64,000 nt of DNA from Gigantopelta aegis (lineage: Eukaryota; Mollusca; Gastropoda; Neomphalida; Peltospiridae): NCBI RefSeq assembly GCF_016097555.1, contig NW_024533062.1:1-64000 (forward strand). Reading direction: 5' to 3'. Under the pieces are notes generated by a model that was not told the DNA's origin, made no database searches, and saw only the letters and a list, made by a program, of their open reading frames with translations. This document shows positions 12,527 to 24,748 of the stretch, one piece after another. The stretch's first letter is position 1. The number at the start of each line of letters is the position of its first letter. Made by a program: the position numbers and the translations under genes.

Positions 12527-12789
12527 GCTATGTTTACTGTATAATATTATGTTTACATCTTTCTCTCATATCTTGTATTACCTTTTACTTCGTTAGAGAC
12601 CACATAGGAGATGAACTGTTTGATGAGGTTCACAGACTCTTTAGCATACATATGTATGTATGCTATAGAAGTCTTGAATCTCATTCAAATAGTTTATTTC
12701 CTATGTGATCTCTTAATAATCAATGAAGTATAAAATGATACAAGATATGAGAGAAGATGTAAACATAATATTATACAATAAACATAGCA
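12527..12789. repeat. Imperfect palindromic fold-back element, about 260 bp
   Basis: The left arm starts GCTATGTTTACTGTATAAT and includes CATATCTTGTATTACC, AGAGACCACATAGGAGAT and GAGGTTCACAGACTC. The right arm contains the reverse complements in mirrored order (CTTGAATCTCATTC, TTCCTATGTGATCTCT, GATACAAGATATGAGAG, ATTATACAATAAACATAGC). The centre is AGCATACATATGTATGTATGCT-like, around 12,652. Single arms recur at 5.40 kb (left), 7.13 kb and 13.99 kb (right). No coding capacity. A non-autonomous fold-back or MITE-type element is the simplest reading. Confidence 0.8.
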
Positions 12790-14604
12790 TAATAAATAAT
12801 GTATAATAATAATACAAGACAGTACATACATTGCAAATACATGATTGTATGAAGAACATATACTTTACTTTAAGAAATGTAAATTTGGGGTTAGACACCA
12901 AAGTACATATGACAGCATATCTGCTAGTTCTCATTGTTTTGTGACATGAAAGATTCATGCATAATAGTTTGTATCTAATATAATTAACTGTATATAGACA
13001 TGTTGTCTATAATAAATTTAGCCCTGATTTTATACTATTAATCTTACTGTCAATCGGAGTACTATTCATGTTGTAATTCTACATTGCATCATGTTTTAAA
13101 CTTCATAGCATCAGTGATAAGTACCTATAGGCAGAGCTAATACTAATACTAATAATACGTGAATACTGTTTTCTATATAACACGATAAAAACAAGTGTCA
13201 CCGAATTTCCTAGAAATGTTGACAACTTTTATTAGCTGGTATGTGCGTCTTGACCACCAGCTGTGTAGTACAGCCACTTTTGTGACATGAACTTAAAAAT
13301 ATTCATACCAGTTTAATAGTATTCATGGCTCATCAGCTACAAGCAACTCTTTTAGTCTTTAGTGTTGACATCATGCAACTTAAATCTCTTCTATCTGTTA
13401 GAGGACAGGCTAAGTCCAGTTATATTCATATGTGATACAATGAGACTTATGTCACTTCTTGTATTATGACCTTTATGCTTTTCTTAGAAATAATTAGCAT
13501 TCATGGTTCGTCCTTAGAGTACACAGAGCTATTTTATTGTTCTGCACAAGTAACTTCAAAAACGTTTCTCTCTCTTAAAAGACAGACTGTAATGTATGTG
13601 GTCTTTTTAAACTTTAAATTCATAGTGTTTAATGAGGAGTTAGTTTTTATTAAAGCAGCCACTGACAATACATGCACATACAAAAAAAGAGTAAATTACT
13701 AAGTCTCTATACAACTTTTAAGAACAAAAAACTTTATATATATATATATGCTTGTAAGATAATTACTAATATTACTTCCTGTTACATAAAGTTAAACTGT
13801 ATACCTGGAAGTGAAGAATAAATCTTCAAACATTTCTTTAGAGTTGTATTATATTTGTTATTATGTGTTTCTTATGTAATATAATAGCTATAGCCTTTGA
13901 AAGTCTTATATCTGTTGATATTTTATTAATGCAAGTACTGGCACTTGCTGAAATTACATTTATTAAGAATTGATTTGACTGTTGTATTGTCTGTATATGC
14001 TACAAAGTCTTTGAGTCTCATTAAAAGTTCATCTCCGATGAGGCTTCTAAATAGTCAATGAATTAGGAAGAGTAATATGGTATAGAGAAATTAGATTGCA
14101 ACAAATATATAATACAAATAACGAAATACACATCCATATAATTATAACAGGGCAGTTCATACATTACAAAATCTGTTTGATTGTATAAATGTATGAGCTC
14201 AACTTCAAGAATTGTAAAATTTAGAGTTAGTCACAATAAAACATAGTTCTCATTTTAGCATTAGCTTATCACATATTGTGATTATTATGTATATTATTAA
14301 TTATTATTCTTACTATAATTTCCAGCTTTTTATAATGCTCATGTATTAATTCTACATTACATCTTCTTTTACATTTTAGCATTAATTACTAACTATCTAT
14401 TAACAGAAGTAATAAATGAGTTCTGTTTTCATATAACATAATTAAAAACAAACGTCACTGAGTTTCTTAGAATGTTGACAAGTATTTATTAGCTATTAAT
14501 TGCTCTCTCTCGTATATTGTGACACTTCCTGCTTGAACTTTTATGGCAGTTCAATAGTATTCATAGATCACCCACCCACTTAAGAGTACATGCAACTCTT
14601 TATT
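12790..14604. repeat. Second copy of the SRCR 5' flank duplication
   Basis: This matches 5.9-7.9 kb in the same order, with drift. Examples are GACAGCATATCTGCTAG near 12,911, AGCAGCCACTGACAATAC near 13,653 (6,750 in the first copy) and the arm copy plus ATTATAACAG..CA.TTCATACATTAC near 14,136-14,166 (7,274-7,300). A second internal repeat of the 12.88-13.4 kb part lies at 14,776-15,370. No exons are recognised. Confidence 0.6.
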
Positions 14605-14776
14605 GCGCATAGGATTATTATTGACGAGATACTTCCCGTTGATTAAATGACTTCTTGAAAATAAATACTGTTGGGGTCTTGTTAGTCTTACGCTCTATTT
14701 GTTAAACGACACGCTATATTTGTTTGACGATGGGGTCTTGCAATAATTATCTTTTGCTGTCTCTTAAGCCTTTTGG
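14605..14776 (+). pseudogene. Orphan promoter block plus broken SRCR signal-peptide exon
   Basis: The conserved 5' block (ACTTCCCGTTGATTAAATGA) is followed by an ATG at 14,730 in the same place as the real starts. The exon copy (GGTCTTGCA..AATTATCTTTTGCTG) ends abruptly after CTTTTGGATT. There it joins flank sequence (GAAATTTGGGGTTAGACAC) that normally lies about 2 kb upstream of a start. It is a truncated duplicate 5' end about 1 kb upstream of SRCR gene 2. Confidence 0.6.
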
Positions 14777-15599
14777 ATTGAAATTTGGGGTTAGACACAA
14801 AGTACATATGACAGCATATCTGCTAGTTCTCATTGTTTTATGACATATGAAAGATTCATGCATAATAGTTTGTATCTAATATAATTAAACTGTATATTAG
14901 ACATGTTGTCTGTAATAACTTAGCCCTGATTTTATACTATTAATCTTACTGTCAATTGAAGCTTTGTATAGTGATATTCATGCTGTAGTTCTACATTGCA
15001 TCATGTTTTAAAACTTCATAGCATCAGTGCTAAGTACCTATAGGCAAGCTAATACTAATACTAATAATACTGAATACTGTTTTTCCATGAACACGATAAA
15101 ACAAGTCCCCCCCCCCCCGTCACCCGAATTTCTTAGAAATGTTGACAACTTTTATTATTACAATGTGCGTCTTGACCATCAGCTGTGTAGTACAACCACT
15201 ATTGTGACATGAACTTTAAAATATTCATACCATTTTAATATGTATTCATGGCTCATCAGCTACAAGCAACTCTTTTATCTTTAGTGTTGAAAATCATGCG
15301 CAACTTAAATCTCTTCTATGTGTTACGAGGACAGGCTAAGTCCATGTTATATTCATATGTGATACCAATGTTGACTTGTAGAACTTCAATTCAGTAATGC
15401 TTACTAAAAGAATATTTTTGAATCAACCCATGAAAGTAGACATTTTTATGTACACTGTCAATATGTACACAAGAAAAGCTTGACAAAATTTATTGAAGAG
15501 TCACAGACTATTATATTATAATTATTTGCTAGCATTTTTAGCTTCATGCACTCTTGTTTTATAAGCTAAACGATAATGTATAAATGTAAATCTCGAGTA

Positions 15600-15720
15600 G
15601 CATCGTTATCAATGATATTACTTCCTGTTGCCTTGAATAACTTCCTGGAATGGTATATCAAAATAAATATACTCAGTACAAGTCCATTCATGTTAGTCTT
15701 TATGAGTTGTTCCTTTGACG
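15600..15720 (+). promoter_or_regulatory. Conserved 5' block upstream of SRCR gene 2
   Basis: It shares TTACTTCCTGTTGC...GAATAACTTCCTGGA and ACTCAGTACAAGTC with the block at 20.8 kb, and the ETS-like pair with those at 8.1 and 14.6 kb. It ends directly at the ATG at 15,721. Confidence 0.45.
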
Positions 15721-18700
15721 ATGGGTCTTGCAGTCGTTATTTTTTGCTGTTTTCTTTTTGCTTCATCTGTCAATGGACAAGGTATGCATTTATACGTAAA
15801 AAAAATATTAATTTATATTAGACCAAATGTTTAGCAAACAATATCTATGACACCAATCAAAGTTGCAATGCAAAACAATAATCTTTGGAAAGGAGTAGGA
15901 TAATGTTTTAAATTAAGTTTTCTGTATTTACAATTCATTTTCCTAGCTAGAATCTTTTGAGGACGAACTCCATTGATTTTGCATTCTCCTAGCTACATAA
16001 ATAGTTAACAGTATCTATATATCTATCTATATAAACGGCTTAAACATCATTTTGTCTGTTGACTTTTATACATACTCGCATGCTCTGTTATACCTTTTTG
16101 AAAACAGAGATCATGTCTTACCTTATTTTTTGTGCAACTTAATTGCATGAACAGTTTGTTACAAAAAATACATAAACGCTAGAATAATACATACTCTGTG
16201 TATATATGTATACTGCGCATGATAAAAATCACAACTGTCCAGTGAAACTACAAAATTATCGCTAACAAATCAACATGGCTCCTGCCTCAAGTTTGGTGAC
16301 ATGAATGCTATGCTCTATTACATAGTAGAATGGCATTCTTTATATTGCCAATTCTTCCATTCAATTCATTCATTGCAGCAAAAAAGTTCAAACAAATTAA
16401 TATCAATAGCTGGGCGTCAAAGTCACCAGAAATAGAACCAACTCGAACCACGTTCACGTATAAAAGGTCGCTAAGGGACTGGCTTTTGCGTACTAATGAT
16501 TTACTATTCAAGATGACTTGTATCTCTTTGTACTTTTTACATAACATATATAACACTCATATTTATTCCTTATATACAGGTGTTGAGCCCTACGCCTAGT
16601 GAGAAACCATCTTTACTCCACTGTACAAGCTTTTACCTCGGGTATAGTCGAAATTTATTTATGGAGGTGTTTGGGGTAACATCTGTGATGATAGCTATTT
16701 TGGCTACACATGAAGCTAATGTAATATGTCATCAACTTGCTTTCACAGGTGTCTCCAGTTATGGGTTATGCTGGGAGTACTTCTGTGTGAGTCATTTGAT
16801 TATTAGTTTAGTCTATTTCTGCTTAAAAATACCAAACAATAAAGTTATAAAACCCTAGACAATAATTAATGTGTGCATACATGTCACTAGTATAACTGAG
16901 TGCTAAGTATTTTGATATACAAAATATGACGTGGAAAGCTCTGACAGCTTTATGTCACAACTGTGCTACTTTTTTCGCACGTATCGGATACGTTATGGCC
17001 CGATTGCAAACTTCGATCTGATTTAAAACGGGCCGACGGTTTCAAAAAGCTTTTTAAAAAACCGCCTAAATTATTCAACGTAAATACCTGCAACTTGTTT
17101 TAATCATGGATAAGAGCTTAAAAAGAAAGTAACATCTTTAAAACAGTAAGGTGGTAATATAAAGCTCAAATAAAGGTTATTGTTTTAACCTTCAAATTCA
17201 TTTAAAAGCATTATATTCGAATAAAAATCCAATTGTATTAATTTGATCAAGGTCAAACACCAACCAAAGTCTAGTTATGGCTTCACCTTTACTTTGTTAT
17301 TCATAACCTAAACATTGTAACTCAAGATGAATTAATCATAAATAAAAACAGTAGTTAACTTTTCCACTAACTATTGTAAAGTACTGAGCTTTAATTAATA
17401 CCAAAGTTAAAACTCTCTAGTGGATGCAAAGTAGACTGTAACAATCTACAATCTACTTGATTATCAGCTGATCTAAGTTTCGCTTTCAATGTTAAATTGT
17501 AACTGTATGAATATACTAGTGGTATAGTTCATATTATTGTTTTATTACATTTTTTTAAAAAGACATACTGATATATCTAATTATTTTAATTTACTATTTA
17601 GAGGGTGTCAGTGCTATACAATTAAGATAGTTAAGGATATTTCATAATGCATCTTCCATATATACTTATATGTATATAATTGAGTACTAAATGTTTACCT
17701 ATGCAAAGAAAAGTATATAAAATATGTTGACAGCTATTATATTTCGCATCACTTACATTTTTCATTGGGCTCACATATATATATATATATATATATTGTC
17801 CAATGAATTAGGAAAGTTGAGAAAATTGCATAATAATCTGATAATATCATTACCTTTACCTAGATAACTACCTTTTATATTACAATACCTCTCTCTATTA
17901 TTGTAAACTTTTCATTTAGTTTTGGATACGATGCCAATCCAATGTTACTAGAGGACATTGATGTTTCCTCTAGTTCTTACTTGGTACTCCTGCAGTGTAG
18001 TGTTACTGCTCGCTACAGCTCTTATTGCAGCGACCATACTCGTGATGTATTTGTTTATTGCTGTATGTATTACAAATACACATTAAATCTTAACGTATTA
18101 TGTATCTATTTTATAGACACTACAAAGATCTGGAGTAGCAATCCTTATTCAGGACAACTTCGTTTGGTAAATGGAAATTACTCCAATCAAGGTCGTCTTG
18201 AAGTCTACTGTAATGGACAATGGGGTACAGTGTGTGATGATACCTTCACTGGTATTGATGCTAACGTTGCTTGTCGACAATTAGGTTACTCAGGCTACTC
18301 TCGTTATGATTATTATCAGTTAGGTAGGCTTTATATATGCATGCAACAAATACACATAATTAAGTTTAGTGACATCAAACAGACAGACATAGAATTAAAA
18401 GATGTTCACATGCATCAAATTAAGTATTATTTTTGATATTTTGTGTGTTTATTAGTGGGTACTCCTCTCAGCCAATTTGGTTGGACAGTGTGCACTGTAC
18501 TAGTTCATATGACAAATGTCTTAGTTCTTGTCAGACTTGTCCTCTATACGAGAATCACAACTGCAATCATAATGAAGATGTTTCCTTAGAATGTCGTAAG
18601 TACATAACATTAGCATGTCATTTTATTTATCAATTCTTGCTACTATTATATAGAATTCTCTGTATCTCGGCTCAGTGGTCCATATACTAAACTTAATACA

Positions 18701-19906
18701 TGCCAAAATCCAAGTGGTGGTACAAGTAAGTGAGAAATATTGTGAAGTGTAATATATTAGGGCTTTCTTTACTATATAGCTCCAACTTTAACCACAGGTA
18801 TGTTCCAATTTTATTTATTTTTGTTGTTAATCCCATTGTTAGCCTTATTAGTGTTTAGCACTATATCAGGTAACACCTGTGTACTTAATGTCAGCTATGA
18901 GCTTTTGAGGCTTATCACCACTTTTTTAGCTTTTTGCCTGTACAATAGAAACTTTTCTGACAAATCAAACAATTGCTCCACTATGTATAAAACGTTGTAA
19001 TAATAATGATATAAGTTAATAATTAATAATGACGACGTTGATACAACTGGTGACTCTCTCAGGGGGGTTACTCTATTATTATAGTTTTAATTGACACAAA
19101 TATTTACATGAAATCAAGGTTGTTTTTGGATCATTGTGTTTTGCATGTGTTACATGTATTTGTATTCAGTGTGCTCTAGTTAAAATAGATTGGTTCATTA
19201 ATAGTCACTTAGGTTGCATATACACCTACAAAACATATTTAAATACATTTAATAGTGTTGAAAACATTTATATACTGTTTTTTGAATACGAAGTACTGCA
19301 GAATTGACATTTCATGTACTTCAACATAATACATGTCAGAAAGGATATGTCTGGGTGGTATGTGGTAATGTCCTATTATACATCCAATTAAGTGCCCTGT
19401 TTGCAGAGTAGAAATCATTACAAAGGTTAAAATGCAAACTTAAGCTCACAAAAGATAAATAAGGAAGTATATATTTGGTGTTAATTAACATATAATTTAA
19501 GTGAATTAACTTCACTCATGTACATGTATAATGAGTAGATGGATTTTGTGGTTTCAATCGCATTAATTTTTTATGCATTTGTGTTAATGCATTTTTTAAT
19601 ACAGGCACAGCTAGTACTTCAACCAGTACTCCAAGTGAAGGTATGATTGGACAATTTATAAATCATAAACCTTTTTATATCACGACTAATGAAATTATAT
19701 AATGACATGATGTAAAAGCTTTTGACTGACTCACAATAATGAATGATATTTCACTTTGAACTTAAATTCTTGTATTAACAGATAGTGATGGTAAGAAAAT
19801 TGGAGAAATCATTGGAGGAATACTCTCTTTTCTTTTCACTTCATTTGTCATATGTTGCTGTGTTTTTGTTTGGATTTGGGTTTGCCATCATGATGATGAA
19901 AACTAA
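15721..19906 (+). CDS. SRCR receptor paralogue 2, best preserved copy
   Basis: Nine exons can be placed with GT..AG borders: 15,721-15,781 signal peptide ([20 protein letters not shown]), 16,580-16,786 SRCR-A first half, 17,920-18,062 SRCR-A second half, 18,117-18,323 SRCR-B first half ([20 protein letters not shown], then TVCDD and [12 protein letters not shown]), 18,456-18,595 SRCR-B second half (WLDSVHC...SLEC), 18,654-18,725 a Cys-containing spacer, 18,780-18,797 and 19,605-19,640 tiny Thr/Ser stalk exons ([12 protein letters not shown]), and 19,782-19,906 a membrane exon (IGEIIGGIL then a Cys-rich helix and tail CHHDDEN). The predicted product is about 335 residues, type I, in the plasma membrane with SRCR domains outside. 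Exon 2 needs about three single-base corrections against paralogue 1, while the SRCR-B exons are open. SRCR domains bind proteins or polyanionic ligands, but the ligand here is unknown. Confidence 0.8.
17037..17064. repeat. Short hairpin in a GC-richer intron patch
   Basis: CGGTTT..AAAAAGCTTTTT..AAACCG is nearly self-complementary. It sits in a patch (about 16,925-17,070) that is less AT-rich than the rest of intron 2 and absent from paralogue 1. It may be a remnant insertion. Confidence 0.4.
17774..17797. repeat. (AT)n microsatellite
   Basis: An alternating AT run in intron 2 of SRCR gene 2. Confidence 0.8.
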
Positions 19907-20289
19907 TGTTTAAAACATTACAAAGATAACAGTTAGAACAGTTATTGTATTGTTTTTAGAAATATATAAGCAGTAATGGCTATTATAACTAGACTGCCAT
20001 GCAATATAAATAGTGGTGTGATACATGTAAACACATGTAACAGTCTATTACTACAATTTCTTGTCTTTTCTTATATATATTCTTAATAATCCATTATCTG
20101 AATCTGAATCATAGTACATATATGTGTACAATAAATTTAGGCAAAAAAAGTAGAGACAGCAAAGGAAATAAAGTAAAATAAGTATGAATGATATACTTAC
20201 GTTGATTAAATATAAAAATGTATGGTTAGTGGAATGATAATGCTGATTAATTTGCCAGTGTGTTAAAATAGTTTTATTAATATCAAAAA

Positions 20290-20425
20290 TATTAGCGGGC
20301 ACACCTCACACCCAACTTGGTTGTACGTTGTTCTAGCTCATATTATAAATGTCTTGGTTCTTGTCAGAGCTGTCCATCATATGGGTATGACAAATGCAAC
20401 CATAACATGAACTTTTAAATAAGTA
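20290..20425 (+). pseudogene. Orphan SRCR second-half exon
   Basis: Reading with small frame corrections gives TSHPTWL..V...SSYYKCLGSCQSCP then YDKCNHNM. This is clearly the same exon as 18,456-18,595 of SRCR gene 2, with the Cys pattern kept and a usable TTAG acceptor in front. It lies between gene 2 and the signal-peptide exon of gene 3, with no first-half SRCR exon before it. It is a stray exon left by duplication or deletion. Confidence 0.65.
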
Positions 20426-20794
20426 AATAAATTCACCAACCCACCAGAGAGTATAGGCAACTCTTGATTTGTTGTGTGCATGAAAAGTTTACAACTATTT
20501 TTCTTCTTATAGAAAACAGGCTGAATCATTTTATAGTCATTGGTATAACAATGATAACTTATAACACTCTAATTCAATAATGTTTAGCAAAGTTTTTTAT
20601 TGTTTATTAGAATCCACAGGTTTGTGTTTGCACTGTTGATGTGTATACAAGAAAATGTTAACAAACATATTAAGATCTACAATACATAATTATATTATTG
20701 CTATACAGCATTTTATAATGCTCAGTCTCTGAATAACTTCTATAGATAAGCAACGACCGATGAAGCACAATGCTATAATACACACATAGGGTTA

Positions 20795-20909
20795 TGTTAC
20801 AATGATAATTATTTCCCGTTAAATTAAATAACTTCCTGGATGTCCGTAGCAATAAAATACTCAGTACAAGTCGAGTGTTGTGTTATTCTAGATCGTCTGT
20901 TCATTGATT
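20795..20909 (+). promoter_or_regulatory. Conserved 5' block upstream of SRCR-family gene 3
   Basis: It carries the same arrangement as at 15.6 kb: an ATTTCCCGTTAAATTAAATA core, ACTTCCTGG, then ACTCAGTACAAGTC, ending just before the ATG at 20,910. Confidence 0.45.
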
Positions 20910-22935
20910 ATGGATTTTGCAGTAGTTATTTTTGGCTATCTCTTTTTGACTTCATCTGCCAATGGACAAGGTATGTATTTTTACTAAAATATAAATTATT
21001 AATTCTAATATATTGTTAGCTAACATTATCTTGTGACACGTAATTATCTAAGCAAGTACAATCGAAAAATGTATATGCGACAGAATTTTGAACGAACGTT
21101 TTCGCGTATATAAGGCTTTGAGGAGCTTTTAAGATTTATTGACCTTTTCATTATTTTCATTCTAAGCCTTACTATGAAAGATGAAGGCGGCCATCCTTTT
21201 CTACTTTGTAATTTCATATTCTATTTTGCAGTTTTGTCAATTCCAATTCTATTTTCTATCCTTCAATGGAATATTTAATAACTAACATCGTAAACCCCCA
21301 CCTTAACTGGAAACATGTCACTTGGCTCCATTCTAAGAGACAGCTCGAGGTACTCGCTTCACTTGCTCAATGAAGTAAAGCGAGCACCGCGAGCTCGAGC
21401 TGTTTCTTAAAATGGTGCCAAGTGACATGTTTCCTAGTTTAGGGTGGGAGTATACGATTTAAGTTGTTAAATATTCCATCGAACGGTAGAAATAGAATTG
21501 GAATTGGAAACTGCAAAGTAATTTTTCTGAAAAATTTCAAAGTAGAGAATGAAAATACGAAGTAAATTGGATCCGCCTTTTATGGAAGCCTCAGAAGGAC
21601 ATTCCATTCCTATTTCCAATTTCAATATAGCGGATTATACGGAGTTTTAATGTCGTTCTCGCTCTCTAAATAATCGAACTGCAATCTATACAACCAAAGT
21701 CATGGACCCAACCGAAATGGAAACATGTGTATACATTTGACTAAATATATAAAAAATATTTGTATATGATAATAACAGCACCCTTTTACAATGCTGTCGT
21801 ATAAAGCATAGGTAGTAAATTGATATTGGCCAGGCTTTTTTTAGTTTAGCAATCTGTGTATTAAGGATTCTTTTTCTCTTTTAGCTCCGACTCATGCAAC
21901 TAAAGGGCGGAGGTATGCTGTCATTTAACTATTTTTTAATGGTATTGTAAGCCTAGGTGTTTATGAAAGGCATTGGTATCATCGTTTTACTAGCTATTTA
22001 TTCCAACATACGAAAAAACTTCATGAAATAAGGCTTAGAAAGTCGCAGCATTTGGTGTACTTTAACATACTTTTAAAGACTGCCCCAAAATTTTGGGATC
22101 TCTTTAGTATACATGAAAATAATTGCGTTTGTTAAATCTATGGCTACATAATTGTTACATTGCAAGCCTGGCTTCTTTATTTGTCAACGTGATTACTGAG
22201 TCAGTCTGTCTTAGATACACATAAACATATAACTCCACTCTATTGGTTAAAAGAAATAACCAGTCCAGCATACATGCACTGATCACAGACATACCAATAT
22301 TTTGTTTGTTTTACTACACCAGCACACATAGTATCTTCATGCTATCTGCTTTAGAGAAGTCCAACATTTGCATCAAGAAAAAATGACAAATGACATCGCA
22401 ACAATTATATTAAAATTACTGTTACTTTGAGCCTTTCAAGCCAGTCACAAGCTCATGAAAGAAAGGTCTTAACACAGCAACTTTTGTATTAGCATTTGTA
22501 TTAACTTCATTGTATGTACAATTGAGTAGGTAGCTTTAGTGACATGTATTTCTCACTCATTAACCATTATTTCTTTAATACTATTTTTATCATATACAGG
22601 CACATACTCTACTACTACTGATTCCTCAGGTATGAATTAGAGAGATTGTAAAATCATAACCTATTAATCGAATCAAAAAATTACTACTGATACAAATAAT
22701 TATAATGTGGTAATTATATCAATTCTTATAACAGTAGACTTTTCTTTTAATTGTCTTAAACAATTAAACAAATATCAGTTAATTGACTTTGAACTTTTTC
22801 TACAGGTATGATGCTAAGACAATTGGAGAAATTATAGGAGGAATATTGCCTGTAATTACCACCTCAATCTGCATATTTTGCTGCGTTATTATTTGGCTTG
22901 CTGTATGTTGTAAAAATATACACAGAGACAGTTAA
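20910..22935 (+). CDS. SRCR-family paralogue 3 lacking SRCR domains: signal peptide, stalk, membrane helix
   Basis: Exon 1 (20,910-20,970) is a signal peptide, MDFAVVIFGYLFLTSSANGQ, with the family donor GGTATGT. The next recognisable exons are a stalk exon at 21,895-21,912 or slightly longer (APTHATKG), a Thr-rich stalk exon at 22,600-22,629 (GTYSTTTDSSG), and the membrane exon at 22,806-22,935 ([14 protein letters not shown], helix, tail CCKNIHRDS, TAA). No SRCR exon is found in the 924-bp first intron, which instead holds a fold-back element. The predicted mature protein is a very short O-glycosylatable stub on a membrane helix. Unlike paralogue 1, its splice sites and last exon look intact. 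It may be a functional mini-protein or a remnant after SRCR exon loss. Confidence 0.6.
21170..21605. repeat. Long fold-back element in intron 1 of gene 3
   Basis: Mirrored blocks surround a GC-rich centre near 21,362: GGCGGCCATCC / GGATCCGCC, TTGTCAATTCCAATTCTATT / AATAGAATTGGAATTGG, CCCCCACCTTAACTGG / CTAGTTTAGGGTGGG, AACATGTCACTTGGC / GCCAAGTGACATGTT, AGCTCGAGGTACTCGCTT / AAGCGAGCACCGCGAGCTCG. About 430 bp in total, with no open frame. A non-autonomous fold-back (MITE-like) insertion fits. The intron position suggests it arrived with, or after, the loss of the SRCR exons. Confidence 0.8.
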
Positions 22936-24748
22936 TTATAACTTTTATTCTATACTATTATATATTTATAAGTAGTGCCTTTGTCCCTTGTATTAGGTTA
23001 CCTAGTCTCTATAGTAATACATGAAAAATTCATGTATTTAGTGCCACTCTCCTTTGTCTATTGTCGTATCTATTTATTTTTTTTAAAAACGACTTTATGA
23101 CAAATTATAGCATAGAAACAATAAGTAAAGAATTTTTAACTGAATTAAATATGCTATTTAAAGTCAAAACGATTGATAAATCAGATATAGGATAATACAT
23201 TATAATTGTTCCACTTGTAAAATTTTGCAATTAATTTACAAGACTATAAAAACTATTAAAGTCTAGATCTAAGAACATTTTAAAATAATACTAACATTAA
23301 AGAACACCAAGACATGACACTGATGAAGCAGTTTTGAATGTTGTGAACTATTGACTCTGTGAAAATATGAGTGCTCTTGTCATAATGTCTGTCTGGAACA
23401 GTAGATTACATGTCCATTACTTATTAATGCATGAAAAATAATAATTAGAGTAAAATATTTTTACATTAGATAGATCTAGAACAAATGACAAAGAAGGTGA
23501 TGTAGTCAGATGAATCTGAATTCAACCAGGGTAAATGCAACCAACACTTTGTGATTCTGGGAAATCATTAAAGAATCTGGTTCATTGGTATACATGGTGA
23601 AGCAATTATTATATCAATAAAAAATACTAAACCTAATGTAAATTCTTAAACTTGCGGCCTATTCTTGAAAGTGAACTGCTCTAGATCTAAGACTGATCTA
23701 AATCTTAACCCTGATTGGATGACCAAATGTTTAAACCAGATTTAATCCAAAGTGTATCCCACAGTACGATGAACCTTGACCTATCCATAAGCCCTCTTGT
23801 TAGATATGGAGTTTCTGAAATACAATTGAAACAGTATATGTAAAAAATTAGTAGGAATTAAACTTGCATGTTGTCTTCTTTCTTTAGTGATTGCATGAAA
23901 GTAGTTTAGAGTAAACTAGGTTTATGATTGTGTGAATGTCCATTATTAGATCATGTATAGATCAAGTCTCAAGCCTTTGCTTTTCCTTTGGTTCTAATCT
24001 AATTGTAATTTCTAAATTTACTTCAACTTATAAGTAGAAGCGAATGTGATCCATTCCTCAAAGAGAAGAGAAGCCAAAAATCCTATTCTAACTAATAGAC
24101 AGCCATAAAAGGCTATAAATGACTACATTACAAACACTTGATCAATAAGTGAAGAGATCTACATTGAAATAATGATTATTATTATTACTCGAGTCAAGAA
24201 AATGGAACACACAATATGAATTACTATTATATTACAGGTTAAAAAATAATAAACTAACAGTTTATTACAAGGACAGAGCAATGAGGACAGCCTCAATATT
24301 TTAAGTCAATGTGGGCATGGTATGGCAAATACTTGGCCATAAACACCAATCCTGGGACTGTAGACACAGTATATCTTGCATGAATGTACATGTCAAAACA
24401 CATGACATTTTGTTTCACTCATGTCAGCAATAGATAGACTCGTTATACTCTACCATACTCACTTTTTTTTAATTTAGGAAGTATGCACAATATATGAATC
24501 TGATATCGACTTCGAAAAGTTCAGACTACATTTACAGATGCTGCCCAATGCCATAAAAGCTGTACCATTATTACATGGTATTAATCTTATTGTTGCAATG
24601 ATAGAATAATTAATAAGATTTTGTTGAGTTTATATGGACAAACAAATACAAAACAACAAAGAAAGTAAAGTAATGAAACATAATGATGTAAATGTATAGA
24701 AAACGTGAAGTTAGTAAAAATGATAATGCTGGTTATTGTGATAATGTG
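22936..24748. other. Intergenic, partly shared with other gene 3' flanks
   Basis: No gene is supported. The stretch 23,640-24,010 resembles 48,340-48,660 and 61,200-61,450. The stretch 24,060-24,420 resembles 51,850-52,230 (GGCTATAAATGAC, GGGACTGTAGACACA, AAAACACATGACATTTTGTTT). It is the duplicated downstream flank of the beta-helix/polytopic gene family. Confidence 0.55.
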
